A stretch of 39,528 nt of DNA, taken from positions 888,838 through 928,365 of the forward strand of contig NZ_KE387023.1 in NCBI RefSeq assembly GCF_000430045.1, given 5' to 3'. This DNA is from Calidithermus chliarophilus DSM 9957. GTDB lineage: Bacteria > Deinococcota > Deinococci > Deinococcales > Thermaceae. Below the pieces are notes generated by a model. That model was not told where the DNA came from. It worked only from the letters and a program-made list of their open reading frames with translations, and made no database searches. Positions 19,472 to 26,657 of the stretch are shown piece by piece (position 1 is the stretch's first letter; each line of letters opens with the position of its first letter). The position numbers and the translations under genes were made by a program.

Positions 19472-20692
19472 CTACCTCGCCCCCACCCCAAGCATTTCGG
19501 GGTGGAGGCCCCGCTCGGCGAGCATCTTGCTGATCTCGGGGAGGTAGATGGGGTTCATGACGAGCACCACGTCGGGGCGGTAGGCCTCGAGGAAGTCCGG
19601 TCCCACCACCTTGTGGCCGGTGGCGGGCATGTAGAAGCCCTGCTTGTAGGGGTTGATGTCCACGGCGTACTCGATCTCGTCCTGCAGGCCCAGGGTGGTG
19701 AGGAAGGAGACGCCCTTCGAGCCCGCGCCCCAGATCACCACCTTCTTGCCCTCGGCGTGCCAGCCCCGGATCAGGCCTTGCCAGCGGGCGATCTCCTGCA
19801 CCACGGCCTGTTTGAACTGCGGGACGAGGGTGTTCAGCAGCTCGAGGTCGTCCTCCTCGGGCAGCAGCGCGTTGGGCTCGCCCGGCCGGGCGTAGAGCAG
19901 GATGTACTGGTCGTTGTAGGCCCGCACGTTCTCGAGCACGCGGAACCCGGCCTGCCGGTGCAGGCGGCCCAGCGAGCCCTGGGTGAAGTAGGAGGCGTGC
20001 TCGTAGAAGATGTCCCAGAAGGCGCACTCCTCGAGGATGCGCCGCACGTCGGGCACCTCCATGAAGTACAGCGCGTCGGAGCGCAGGTTGGCCCGCACCG
20101 TGCGCACGAACTGCGCGACCTCGGGGATGTGCTCGAGGGTGTGGCGGTGCATCACCACGTCGGCCTCGAGGGTGCGCCCGGTGTGGTTCTCGTACCAGTC
20201 GATGACGTACTCGATGACGCCCTGGGCCTCGGGCAGGCGGCCGGGCACGGCGGCGGGGTCCATGCCTAAGCCGGTGTTGCCGCCCTGCTTGCAGACCTCG
20301 AGCAAGAACTCCCCCTTCCCGCAGCCGATCTCCAGGAGCTTCCGCCCCTGCACGCCGTAGCCCTCGACCAGCTTGCGCGCGAGCTCCTTGGCGAATTTGC
20401 CGAAGGTGGGGGAGAAGCCCTGGGTCTCCTCGTAGTTCTCGTCGTAGGAGAGCAGCGCGAAGTCGAACTCGGTGTTCTGGATGAAGCCGCAATCGGGGCA
20501 ATAGGCGAGCTCGAGGTCGCCCCGGGGCACCGCCAGCGCCTCTTCCCGCGTGGCGATGAGGCGGATGCAGTGGATGGGGATGTTGGGCGCACGGTAGAAG
20601 GGCTCGAGGTTCGTGCCCCCGCAAGCGCGGCAGTGCTTGGCCCCCGGCTTGGCCTGGGGGTAGGGGTTGGTCTGGGGTTGGGGGATGGACAT
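19472..20692 (-). CDS. Zinc-finger SAM-dependent (sugar C-)methyltransferase
   Basis: This 406-residue protein has three parts. N-terminal zinc-binding domain with Cys21/Cys24 (KHCRACGG) and Cys65/Cys68 (AYCPDCGF). Central SAM domain with a good motif I, KLLEIGCGKGEFLLEV, followed by VVMHRHTLEHIPEVAQFVRT and a YEHASYF stretch. C-terminal Rossmann-like domain KVVIWGAGSKGVSFLTTLGL then VDINPYKQGFYMPATGHKVV, diagnostic of the sugar C-methyltransferase fold (NovU/TylC3/TcaB9 relatives). Those enzymes methylate 4-keto-6-deoxy sugars, fitting the nearby cytidylyltransferase. GGAG lies 10 nt before the ATG. It is the last gene of the minus-strand sugar cluster, separated by a mosaic repeat from the gene before it. 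Exact sugar unknown. Confidence 0.82.
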   Translation of the reverse strand: MSIPQPQTNPYPQAKPGAKHCRACGGTNLEPFYRAPNIPIHCIRLIATREEALAVPRGDLELAYCPDCGFIQNTEFDFALLSYDENYEETQGFSPTFGKFAKELARKLVEGYGVQGRKLLEIGCGKGEFLLEVCKQGGNTGLGMDPAAVPGRLPEAQGVIEYVIDWYENHTGRTLEADVVMHRHTLEHIPEVAQFVRTVRANLRSDALYFMEVPDVRRILEECAFWDIFYEHASYFTQGSLGRLHRQAGFRVLENVRAYNDQYILLYARPGEPNALLPEEDDLELLNTLVPQFKQAVVQEIARWQGLIRGWHAEGKKVVIWGAGSKGVSFLTTLGLQDEIEYAVDINPYKQGFYMPATGHKVVGPDFLEAYRPDVVLVMNPIYLPEISKMLAERGLHPEMLGVGAR

Positions 20693-20699
20693 GGTGTGA

Positions 20700-20862
20700 A
20701 AGCTCCGTTGTTTGATGGATCTCAGCTGTCAGCCTTCAGCGATAAGCTCGTGGCTCACCCTCCCCAACCCTCCCCGCCCGCGGGGAGGAAAGGAGAAGAG
20801 CGTTTAGCGTTCGGCATTCGGCTATCGGCTATGGGCTATCGACCATCGACGTCTTCCAGCAT
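20700..20862. repeat. Intergenic mosaic repeat, copy 3 (reverse orientation, inside sugar cluster)
   Basis: Reads in the minus direction: GGTCGATAGCCCATAGCCGATAGCC, AACGC-type 7-bp units (around 20797-20815), the CCCTCCCCGC-CC-GCGGGGAGG palindrome (20768-20788, one outer pair lost), GAGCCACGAGC, then GCTGAAGGCTGACAGCTGAG. The TACG module is absent. It follows the stop of the upstream minus-strand gene, as the others follow stops. Confidence 0.7.
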
Positions 20863-22029
20863 TCACCGATTAACCCTCACCGCGTCCTCCACCACCGGCC
20901 CCACGATCTCCGGGTGCGGCAGCGGCACGATGAACTTGCCGCCCAGGCGGGCGAACTCGGCCTGCTGCTCGATGACGGCCTGGGCGTAGTCCCAGGCCAG
21001 GATCAGCAGGTAGTCGGGGCGGGTGACCAGGGCGTGCTCGGGCGAGAAGACAGGCAGGTGGACGCCGGGGACGTAGAGCCCCTGCTTGAAGGGGTCGGGA
21101 TCGACCACGTACTCGACGACCTCGCGGCCTAAGCCCACGTAATTGAGCATCAGCACGGCGCGGGCGCTGGCACCGTAGGCGGCGATGCGCTTGCCCTTGG
21201 CCCGCAGCTCCAGCAGCAGCGCCAGCAGCGCCTCGCGGGCGGAGGCCACGCGGGAGGCGAACTCCTGGTAGAAGGCCAGGCTCGACATGCCCAGCCGGCG
21301 CTCGAGCTCGAGGTAGCGGTGCACCGAGGGCTCGGCGGGGCGGGCCTTGCCGGCGTAGAAGCGCAGCAGGCCGGGGCGGGTGGGGTGGCGCTCGAGGCGG
21401 AACAGGCGCAGGCCGTGGCGCAGCAGCAGGGTCTGGATCGAGGTCACCGAGAAGTAGCTCTTGTGCTGCGGGTGCAGCGTGTCAAACTCGCGCCCTTCGA
21501 TGAGGTAGCGGATGTAGGGGCTCTCGAAGAACGCCACGCCGTCCTCGTGGAGCGCCAGCGCGATGGCCGCGATGAAGCCGCCCGGGTCGGCGGTCTCGGC
21601 CAGGGTGTTGTGGGCGAGGATGAGGTGGGCCTTGGGGTGGTGCTGGGCGTAGTCGCGGCCCAAGCTCTCCACCCCCCGCACCTCGACGGCGCTCTGCTGC
21701 AGCTTGGAGCGCAGCTCGGCCAGCGGGTTGCCCAGCTCGAGCACCACGCTCTCCTCGCCCAGCCCCAATTCCTCGACGAACTGCTGGAAGCCCTGCGGGC
21801 TGCCCAGGCCGAAGTAGGCGAAGTCCTCGGGCTCGCTGGCGGCGGGGCGCACGGCGCTCATCTGCTGCACCAGGGCGCAGCGGTGGCAGAAGCCCAGCTC
21901 GATGGGCACCCGGCTCTCGAGCACGCCCAGGTGCTCGGGGCCGATGAGGCCCTGGGGCAGCTTCCCCAGCTCGAGGAAACTGCTGAGCTGAGCCGAACCG
22001 CACGAGCGACAACGGTGTATTTTTCTCAC
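20863..22029 (-). CDS. Zinc-finger methyltransferase-like protein with degenerate SAM motif
   Basis: This 388-residue protein has the same three-part layout as its downstream neighbour. Zinc site: Cys7/Cys10 (HRCRSCGS) and Cys48/Cys51 (GFCHRCAL). C-terminal domain: RIAAYGASARAVLMLNYVGL, VDPDPFKQGLYVPGVHLPVF. Motif I is altered: VVLELGNPLAEL instead of E-h-G-x-x-x-G, losing the second glycine. The catalytic YHEH-like segment of C-methyltransferases reads HPQHKSYFS, losing the Tyr and Glu. It may be a non-canonical methyltransferase, a non-catalytic partner of the neighbour, or an enzyme for a different reaction. GTG start with GAGGG eight nt upstream. It lies 63 bp after the SDR gene. Confidence 0.75.
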   Translation of the reverse strand: MRKIHRCRSCGSAQLSSFLELGKLPQGLIGPEHLGVLESRVPIELGFCHRCALVQQMSAVRPAASEPEDFAYFGLGSPQGFQQFVEELGLGEESVVLELGNPLAELRSKLQQSAVEVRGVESLGRDYAQHHPKAHLILAHNTLAETADPGGFIAAIALALHEDGVAFFESPYIRYLIEGREFDTLHPQHKSYFSVTSIQTLLLRHGLRLFRLERHPTRPGLLRFYAGKARPAEPSVHRYLELERRLGMSSLAFYQEFASRVASAREALLALLLELRAKGKRIAAYGASARAVLMLNYVGLGREVVEYVVDPDPFKQGLYVPGVHLPVFSPEHALVTRPDYLLILAWDYAQAVIEQQAEFARLGGKFIVPLPHPEIVGPVVEDAVRVNR

Positions 22030-22092
22030 GGCGATACCCTCAAATCCCGTCCTTCAATCGTCCCCGTGGCCGGAAGCCCGGCCCGGGCGCCA

Positions 22093-23133
22093 TCACGACT
22101 GCACGGTCTCCTTCCAGTAGAGCTCCTCGTCGAGCCTGCCTTCGGCCTGCAATTCCTTAATACGCTTGATGCGCATGAAGCGCGAGCTCTTGAAGCTCTC
22201 CAGCGTGAGGTCGCGGCTGCGGCGGTACTCGTCGTAGAGCTGCTCGATGCCCTTGCGCACCGTCCAGACCGGCTTGAACTCGGGGAGCACGGCCTTGATC
22301 TTGTCGCAGTTGACCCGGTAGTTGCGGATGTCGGGCTCGGCCCCGTCGGAGAAGGTGGCGGTGCTGCCGGGCACCACCTCCGCCACCATCTGCGCCACCT
22401 CGCGCACGCGGTAGTTCTCGCTGGTCTGGCCCACGTTCAAGGCCTCCAGGTGCACGCGCTCGCGGGGGGCCTCGAGCGCCGCCAGGAAGGCGCGCGAGAT
22501 GTCCTCGATGTGCACGAAGGGCCGCCAGGGCATGCCGTCGGACTTCATGGCGATCTCGCCGGTGAGGTGGGCCAGGCCGGTGAGGTCGTTGACCACCAAG
22601 TCCGAGCGCAGCCGCGGCGAGAAGCCGTAGGCGGTGGCGCAGCGCATGAAGGTGGGGCTGAAGTTCTCGTCGGCCAGGGGGACGAGGTCGAACTCGCAGC
22701 GGATCTTGGACTCCCCGTAGGGCGTGACCGGGTTGAAGCCGGCGGTCTCGTCGAGGAAGTCCTGCGGCCCGGCGCCGTAGAGGCTGCACGAGCTGGCGAA
22801 GAGGAAGCGCTTGACCCCGGCCTTCTTGGCCGCCTGCGCCGTGCGGATGACGCCGTAGTGGTTGATGGCGTAGGTGGTCCGGGCGTTGAGGTTGCCCAGC
22901 GGGTCGTTGGAGAGCGCGGCCAGTGCGATCACCGCGTCGAAGCCCACGAAGTGCTCGGGCTCGACCTGCCGCACGTCGACGCGGATGGAGGGGATGGCGG
23001 GGGGCTCGTCGCTGAAGTGGCAGCCCTCGTAGAGGAAGCTGTCCAGGCCCACCACCTCGTGCCCGGCGTTCTGCAGGAAGGGCACCATCACGCTGCCGAT
23101 GTAGCCGTTGTAGCCCGTGACCAGGATCTTCAT
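22093..23133 (-). CDS. NAD(P)-dependent nucleotide-sugar epimerase/reductase (extended SDR)
   Basis: This 346-residue protein has the extended short-chain dehydrogenase signature: ILVTGYNGYIGSVMVPFLQN (GxxGxxG at 7-13), an acidic residue at the end of strand 2 (VVGLDSF), FLFASSCSLYG (Ser active-site strand) and YGESK (Tyr-x-x-x-Lys). The Asp-Glu pair of 4,6-dehydratases (TDEVYG) is replaced by SSCSLYG, so an epimerase or ketoreductase role is more likely than a dehydratase. A good Shine-Dalgarno (TAGGAG) lies 7 nt upstream. It starts 10 nt after the cytidylyltransferase gene, so it is in the same operon and presumably acts on a CDP-sugar intermediate. Confidence 0.85.
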   Translation of the reverse strand: MKILVTGYNGYIGSVMVPFLQNAGHEVVGLDSFLYEGCHFSDEPPAIPSIRVDVRQVEPEHFVGFDAVIALAALSNDPLGNLNARTTYAINHYGVIRTAQAAKKAGVKRFLFASSCSLYGAGPQDFLDETAGFNPVTPYGESKIRCEFDLVPLADENFSPTFMRCATAYGFSPRLRSDLVVNDLTGLAHLTGEIAMKSDGMPWRPFVHIEDISRAFLAALEAPRERVHLEALNVGQTSENYRVREVAQMVAEVVPGSTATFSDGAEPDIRNYRVNCDKIKAVLPEFKPVWTVRKGIEQLYDEYRRSRDLTLESFKSSRFMRIKRIKELQAEGRLDEELYWKETVQS

Positions 23134-23143
23134 AGCAATGCTC

Positions 23144-23950
23144 CTAAACCTGCCCGAATACTTTGCCGTCGAGGCTACGGGCGTGTTCGTCCCAGATTTT
23201 CCAGGGGGCGCGGCCCCCGTCCCAGAGCTTCTCGAGGTACACCTTGTCGCGCTGGGCGTCCATGGGCTGGAAGAAGCCCTCGTGCTTGAAGGCCATGAGC
23301 TCCCCGGCCATGCTCAAGCGCTCCCAGGTCTCGGCCAGGTCGCTGGCGTCGCCCTCGATGTACTCGTCGCAGATCTCGGGCTCGAGCACCGCGAAGCCGC
23401 CGTTGATCCAGGCGGTGTCGAGGGGCTTCTCGCTGAAGTCGGCCACCCGGTCGCCCTCGAGGACGAGCTGCCCGAAGCGGGGCGGGGGGTGAACGGCGGT
23501 GAGGGTGGCGAGCTTGTCGTGCCCCTTGTGGAAGCGCAGCAACTCGGGGATGTTCACCGTAGAGACCGAGTCCCCGAAGGTCATGAAGAAGGTGCCGTCG
23601 AGGTAGGGCCGCAGCCGCTTGATGCGCCCGGCCGTGTTGGTGTGCAGGCCGGTGTCGACGAGCTTGACCTTCCAGTCGAGGGCGTGGGGGTTCTCCACCT
23701 CGATGGTGCCGCGCCCTAAGTCGAGGTGCATGTTGCCCGAGTAGGCGGCGAAGTCGGCGAACCACTTCTTGACGTACTCCCCCTTGTAGCCCAACGCGAT
23801 GACGAACTCGCTGTACCCGTAGTGCGAGTAATGCATCATGATATGCCACAGGATCGGCATGTTGCCGATCTCCACCATGGGTTTGGGCTTGACCACCGTC
23901 TCCTCGGAGAGCCGGCTGCCCACCCCACCTGCCAGAATCACTACCTTCAC
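23144..23950 (-). CDS. rfbF: Glucose-1-phosphate cytidylyltransferase
   Basis: This 268-residue enzyme makes CDP-glucose from CTP and glucose-1-phosphate. Signature N-terminus VVILAGGVGSRLSEETVVKP then KPMVEIGNMPILWHIM; later VDTGLHTNTAGRIKRL, PPPRFGQL, FSEKP, WINGGFAVL, GELMAFKHEGFFQPMDAQRD, all as in RfbF. The metal site reads FMTFGDSVSTVNI where relatives have GDGVxD; the first Asp and the Asp of QPMD, which hold Mg2+, remain. The GTG start has GGGAGG about 9-14 nt upstream. It is the first gene of the sugar cluster (rfbF - SDR - methyltransferase-like - methyltransferase). No CDP-glucose 4,6-dehydratase is present in the window, so the pathway needs one encoded elsewhere. Confidence 0.93.
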   Translation of the reverse strand: MKVVILAGGVGSRLSEETVVKPKPMVEIGNMPILWHIMMHYSHYGYSEFVIALGYKGEYVKKWFADFAAYSGNMHLDLGRGTIEVENPHALDWKVKLVDTGLHTNTAGRIKRLRPYLDGTFFMTFGDSVSTVNIPELLRFHKGHDKLATLTAVHPPPRFGQLVLEGDRVADFSEKPLDTAWINGGFAVLEPEICDEYIEGDASDLAETWERLSMAGELMAFKHEGFFQPMDAQRDKVYLEKLWDGGRAPWKIWDEHARSLDGKVFGQV

Positions 23951-24124
23951 GCCTCAACACCTCCCGAATGATCGAAAAACCCAGCCTACAGCTTAGAGGG
24001 GGGAGCGTGACAGTCGCGTTATGGGGTGGCTGGCCCGTCTCCAACGGCCCAGATGGGGGGGCGTTAACTGCCTATGAGCGGCCGTAGCGTGGGCAACGGG
24101 AAGATAACGGGGAACTTCACAAAG

Positions 24125-24365
24125 TGTCGGTGGCCGATAGCCGGGCGCCGGGCGCAGAGCGTGGGTCGTGCGTCGTACGTCCTACGTCGTACGCGAGACG
24201 CCAAACGCCAAACGCCAAACGCAATACGCCAAACGCCTTGTTCCCCCCTTGGCAAGGGGGGTTGGGGGGGATAAACCCTCCCCGCCGGCGGGGAGGGAAG
24301 GGGAGGGGTGAACCACAGGCCACCAGCCTTTTGCTGACGGCTGATAGCTGATAACTGACGGCTTA
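24125..24365. repeat. Intergenic mosaic repeat, copy 4 (between rfbF and TolC-like gene)
   Basis: Most complete copy. Order: GATAGCCGGGCGCCGGGCGC, GGGTCGTGCGTCGTACGTCC and TACGTCGTACG (24164-24192), six 7-bp GCCAAAC/GCAATAC-type units (about 24193-24236), hairpin CCCCCCTT-GGC-AAGGGGGG (24243-24261), GGGGGGATAAA, a perfect 22-nt palindrome (24276-24297, CCCTCCCCGCC and its complement), GGGAAGGGGAGGGGTG, ACCACAGGCCACCAGCC, then CTGACGGCTGATAGCTGATA and ACTGACGGC. The remaining part of this gap, 23951-24124, holds nothing I can assign beyond the rfbF Shine-Dalgarno. Confidence 0.82.
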
Positions 24366-24370
24366 CCGCT

Positions 24371-25654
24371 TTACCGCCGCAGCGCCCAGGGGAGCCCGGT
24401 GATCTCGAGGTACTCGCTCACGGCGTCGATGTACTCGCCCCAGGTGAAGCTGAGCTCGATCTCGTCGCGGACGTTGGCGATGCGGTCGAAGTATTCCTCG
24501 TCGGTGAGGTCGCCCCGGTCGTAGAGGGCCTTGCTCTGGGCGAGGTACTGCTGCTCGAGGACGATGGCGCGTTCCCCCAGCGCGAGGCGGCGCTCGAGCA
24601 GGGCCAGGCGTTCGCGGCGGGCGCGCAGGTCGGCGGCGATCTCGGCCTCGAGGGTCTGCAGGATGAGGTTTTGGCTCTGCAGGCGGGCGTTGGTGCCGTA
24701 GGCGGTGTTGAAGAACAGGGCGTCGAGGTCGATCTCGGCCTCGAGGACGAAGCCCCAGCTCGGGGCGTCGAGGGCGTTCTCGTCGGTGGAGGGGGAGCGC
24801 AGGTCGAGGCTGGTGCCTACCGAGAAGACCCCCTCGTTGAAGCTCACCGAGCCGCCGATGCCGAAGGAGTCGCGGGCGGTGGTCATGCCCACCCCCGCGC
24901 GGAAGCCGGGCAGCCAGGAGAAGTTGGCCCCGCGGGCCTCGATCTGGATCTGGGTGAGGGTGGCGAGCTCGTTGAGGTAACGCGTCGTGGTGCGGGGGGA
25001 GACCTCGGGGGTGGCGAAGCGCACGGTGCGGCTCTCGGCGTTGCCGCGCAGGCCGTACCTGGCCGCGTCGCGCTGGGCGGCGGCGAGGGCGCTGCGGGCC
25101 GATTCGACGCCGAGCTGGGCGCTCTCGACCCCCAGCTCGGCGCGCTGCAGGTCGAGGGCGGTGGCCTGGTTCTCCTCGCGGCGCTCGCGAACGGCCGCCA
25201 GGCGGGCGCGGGCCACGCCCAGGCGGGCTTCGGCCTCGCGCAGGAAGAGCTGCTGCTGCCACACGCGGGTGTGGGCCTGCAGGGCCAGGCGGGTGCTCTC
25301 GCGCAGGAGGTTGAGGTAGGACTGGCGGCGGTCCTCGAGGTCGCGCGTCAGTTGGCCTACGCTGCCGGGGTTGAGCGTCCAGCCGAGCTCGAGGCGCAGC
25401 CCGTAACCGCTGGTGGGGTTGCTCTCCAGGAAGACCGCGTCGGGCGACTGCCCCAGGGACAAGGTGGGCAGGGCCTTAGCCCCGAACCCCCCCTGCGCGA
25501 GCTGCAGGGCCTGCTGGGCCGCGTCGAGTTGGGCCTTGGCTAAGTCGGCGCGGGGGTCTTTATACCTCAAGGCGTCCTCCGGGCCGAAGGCGGCCGCCAG
25601 CGACGCCAGAATCCAGACCAGTGATAGTGCGGTACCCCGTAGAATGGATCTCAT
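24371..25654 (-). CDS. TolC-like outer membrane efflux/secretion protein
   Basis: This 427-residue protein has a signal peptide (MRSILRGTALSLVWILASLA, cleaved near AAA-FGP). It contains long heptad-rich helices (about 130-205, beginning ALQAHTRVWQQQLFLREAEA, and about 325-400, beginning NLILQTLEAEIAADLRARRE), separated by beta-rich stretches with YGLRLELGWTLNPG and FGIGGSVSFNEGVFSVGTSL. This twofold helix/strand plan is that of the outer membrane efflux protein family, here rather divergent. An AGGAG-type Shine-Dalgarno precedes the ATG by about 5 nt (plus-strand ctcctccg). No inner-membrane pump or adaptor gene is adjacent. It may serve export or, as in some Deinococcota, envelope structure. 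Confidence 0.7.
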   Translation of the reverse strand: MRSILRGTALSLVWILASLAAAFGPEDALRYKDPRADLAKAQLDAAQQALQLAQGGFGAKALPTLSLGQSPDAVFLESNPTSGYGLRLELGWTLNPGSVGQLTRDLEDRRQSYLNLLRESTRLALQAHTRVWQQQLFLREAEARLGVARARLAAVRERREENQATALDLQRAELGVESAQLGVESARSALAAAQRDAARYGLRGNAESRTVRFATPEVSPRTTTRYLNELATLTQIQIEARGANFSWLPGFRAGVGMTTARDSFGIGGSVSFNEGVFSVGTSLDLRSPSTDENALDAPSWGFVLEAEIDLDALFFNTAYGTNARLQSQNLILQTLEAEIAADLRARRERLALLERRLALGERAIVLEQQYLAQSKALYDRGDLTDEEYFDRIANVRDEIELSFTWGEYIDAVSEYLEITGLPWALRR

Positions 25655-25729
25655 TTCTCCTCCGTGATCTCGCGCGGGTGAGCGGGATTGACTCAGCGCC
25701 TTGCCCCGAGTCTAGCCACTTGGCGTAAA

Positions 25730-25751
25730 CCGGGCGTTAAGGAACGCCCGG
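25730..25751. other. Perfect hairpin between divergent genes
   Basis: CCGGGCGTT-AAGG-AACGCCCGG, a 9-bp stem, lies 76 bp before the TolC-like gene and 124 bp before the small gene on the other strand. It could be an operator or a structured 5' region; no conclusion on role. Confidence 0.35.
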
Positions 25752-25862
25752 CACTGGGCTTTTCCCCGCCAGAGCGCCCCTGGAGGGGGTGGGGGCGGGG
25801 GTGCCGTCACCTGAAACGCGAGGCTTAACGGCCCAGGTAACGAACGCCACATCAGCCGGGGC

Positions 25863-25868
25863 TACACT
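25863..25868 (+). promoter_or_regulatory. -10 box TACACT before the small gene at 25876
   Basis: TACACT followed by GGAGGGC and GTG. The same hexamer and near-identical spacing occur before the first pilin gene. GGAGG is too close to the GTG (2 nt) to be an ordinary Shine-Dalgarno, so leaderless initiation is plausible. Confidence 0.4.
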
Positions 25869-25875
25869 GGAGGGC

Positions 25876-26145
25876 GTGAGGGGATTCCGGCACACCGCCA
25901 GGGGCCTGCTGCGCCTCGCCCTGATCGTGCGGCTGGGCCTGCACGAGCGGTTGCGGATGCTTTGGCTGCCGGGCCTTAATCCTCCGGCCATGTTTCGCCG
26001 CAGCGACCAGACGCGGCTGCCGCTGAGCCTCGAGCACGCCTACTACCCGGTGCACCGCCAGGGGGAGCTGGTGCTGATCCCCAAGGACGCGTACTACCAG
26101 GAGGCGGAGGAATTGCTCGAGCGGGTGAGCGGGGACGGGGCATGA
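25876..26145 (+). CDS. Small conserved-looking hypothetical protein
   Basis: This 89-residue protein from GTG 25876 opens with an amphipathic, Arg/Leu-rich helix (RHTARGLLRLALIVRLGLHE, RLRMLWLPGLNPPAMF), followed by RRSDQTRLPLSLEHAYYPVH, RQGELVLIPKDAYYQEAEEL and LERV. I do not recognise a family. The TACACT box directly upstream and the loss of sensible composition further upstream favour GTG 25876 over an in-frame ATG at 25789. It is divergent from the TolC-like gene and followed within a few bases by a mosaic repeat. Confidence 0.55.
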   Translation: MRGFRHTARGLLRLALIVRLGLHERLRMLWLPGLNPPAMFRRSDQTRLPLSLEHAYYPVHRQGELVLIPKDAYYQEAEELLERVSGDGA

Positions 26146-26345
26146 GGTGTGGGACGCCGAGCGCTGATAGCTGATGGCCGGGCGCGGGGCGTACGTCGTA
26201 CGCCAAACGCCAAACGCAAGACGCGGGGCGCCTTGTCACCCCCCTTAGCAAGGGGGGCTGGGGGGGATACCCCCTCCCCGCGGGCGGGGAGGGAAGGGGT
26301 GGGGTTCACCACGAACTGACGGCTGAGGGCTGACGGCTAATAGCC
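26146..26345. repeat. Intergenic mosaic repeat, copy 5
   Basis: Order: GCTGATAGCTGATGGCCGGGC, GTACGTCGTACG (26191-26202), three 7-bp units (CCAAACGCCAAACGCAAGACGC), hairpin CCCCCCTT-AGC-AAGGGGGG (26240-26258), GGGGGGATA, the 22-nt palindrome CCCTCCCCGC-GG-GCGGGGAGGG (26272-26293), TTCACCACGA, then CTGACGGCTGAGGGCTGACGG and TAATAGCCGATAGCC. Confidence 0.82.
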
Positions 26346-26410
26346 GATAGCCGAGGTGCTGCTGTTAGCGGTCTGCCTTTCCAGTTCCGCCTTGGCTGGC
26401 ACTAAGGAAT

Positions 26411-26424
26411 AGAAAACGCTTTCT
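26411..26424. promoter_or_regulatory. LacI-type operator box, far upstream of the regulator
   Basis: AGAAAACGCTTTCT, a near-palindrome centred on CG with 12 of 14 positions symmetric, typical of LacI/CcpA-family operators. It lies about 170 bp before the regulator promoter, so it could support looping. The region 26346-26657 is AT-richer than its surroundings. Confidence 0.5.
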
Positions 26425-26558
26425 TGGCGTTTCGTTGGGCGGTTGAGGTGTGGACCTCGCGGAGATCGGCTGTCAGATGGCGAATTTTCCGGGCTTGGCC
26501 CGGCTGGGCTTGTCGTGAAAGGGGCGCGAGGGCTCGAGGGTGTGGAATTGGTTGATCT

Positions 26559-26572
26559 GGAAAACGCTTGTT
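26559..26572. promoter_or_regulatory. LacI-type operator half-site upstream of the regulator promoter
   Basis: GGAAAACGCTTGTT shares GAAAACGCTT with the box at 26411 and lies 10 bp before the -35 element. The right half is degenerate. Confidence 0.4.
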
Positions 26573-26581
26573 GAAGACTTC

Positions 26582-26610
26582 TTGACAGCGCTTTCAAAGC
26601 ATGGTTTACT
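26582..26610 (+). promoter_or_regulatory. Promoter of the LacI-family regulator with overlapping operator
   Basis: TTGACA (26582-26587), 17-bp spacer, TTTACT (26605-26610). The spacer begins with GCGCTTTCAAAGC, so an operator-like ACAGCGCTTTCA overlaps the -35 and spacer; bound regulator would block RNA polymerase, implying autorepression. Confidence 0.65.
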
Positions 26611-26657
26611 GTGGGCCAGTCAACAGTGTCGTAGGAGCCATCACCCTGGAGGGAAAT

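Noticed and set aside
24074-24351. Short frames on both strands inside mosaic repeat copies (also near 26094, 35982 and 36203)
   Set aside because: They consist of translated repeat modules shared among unrelated gaps, lack ribosome-binding sites, and have no conserved product.
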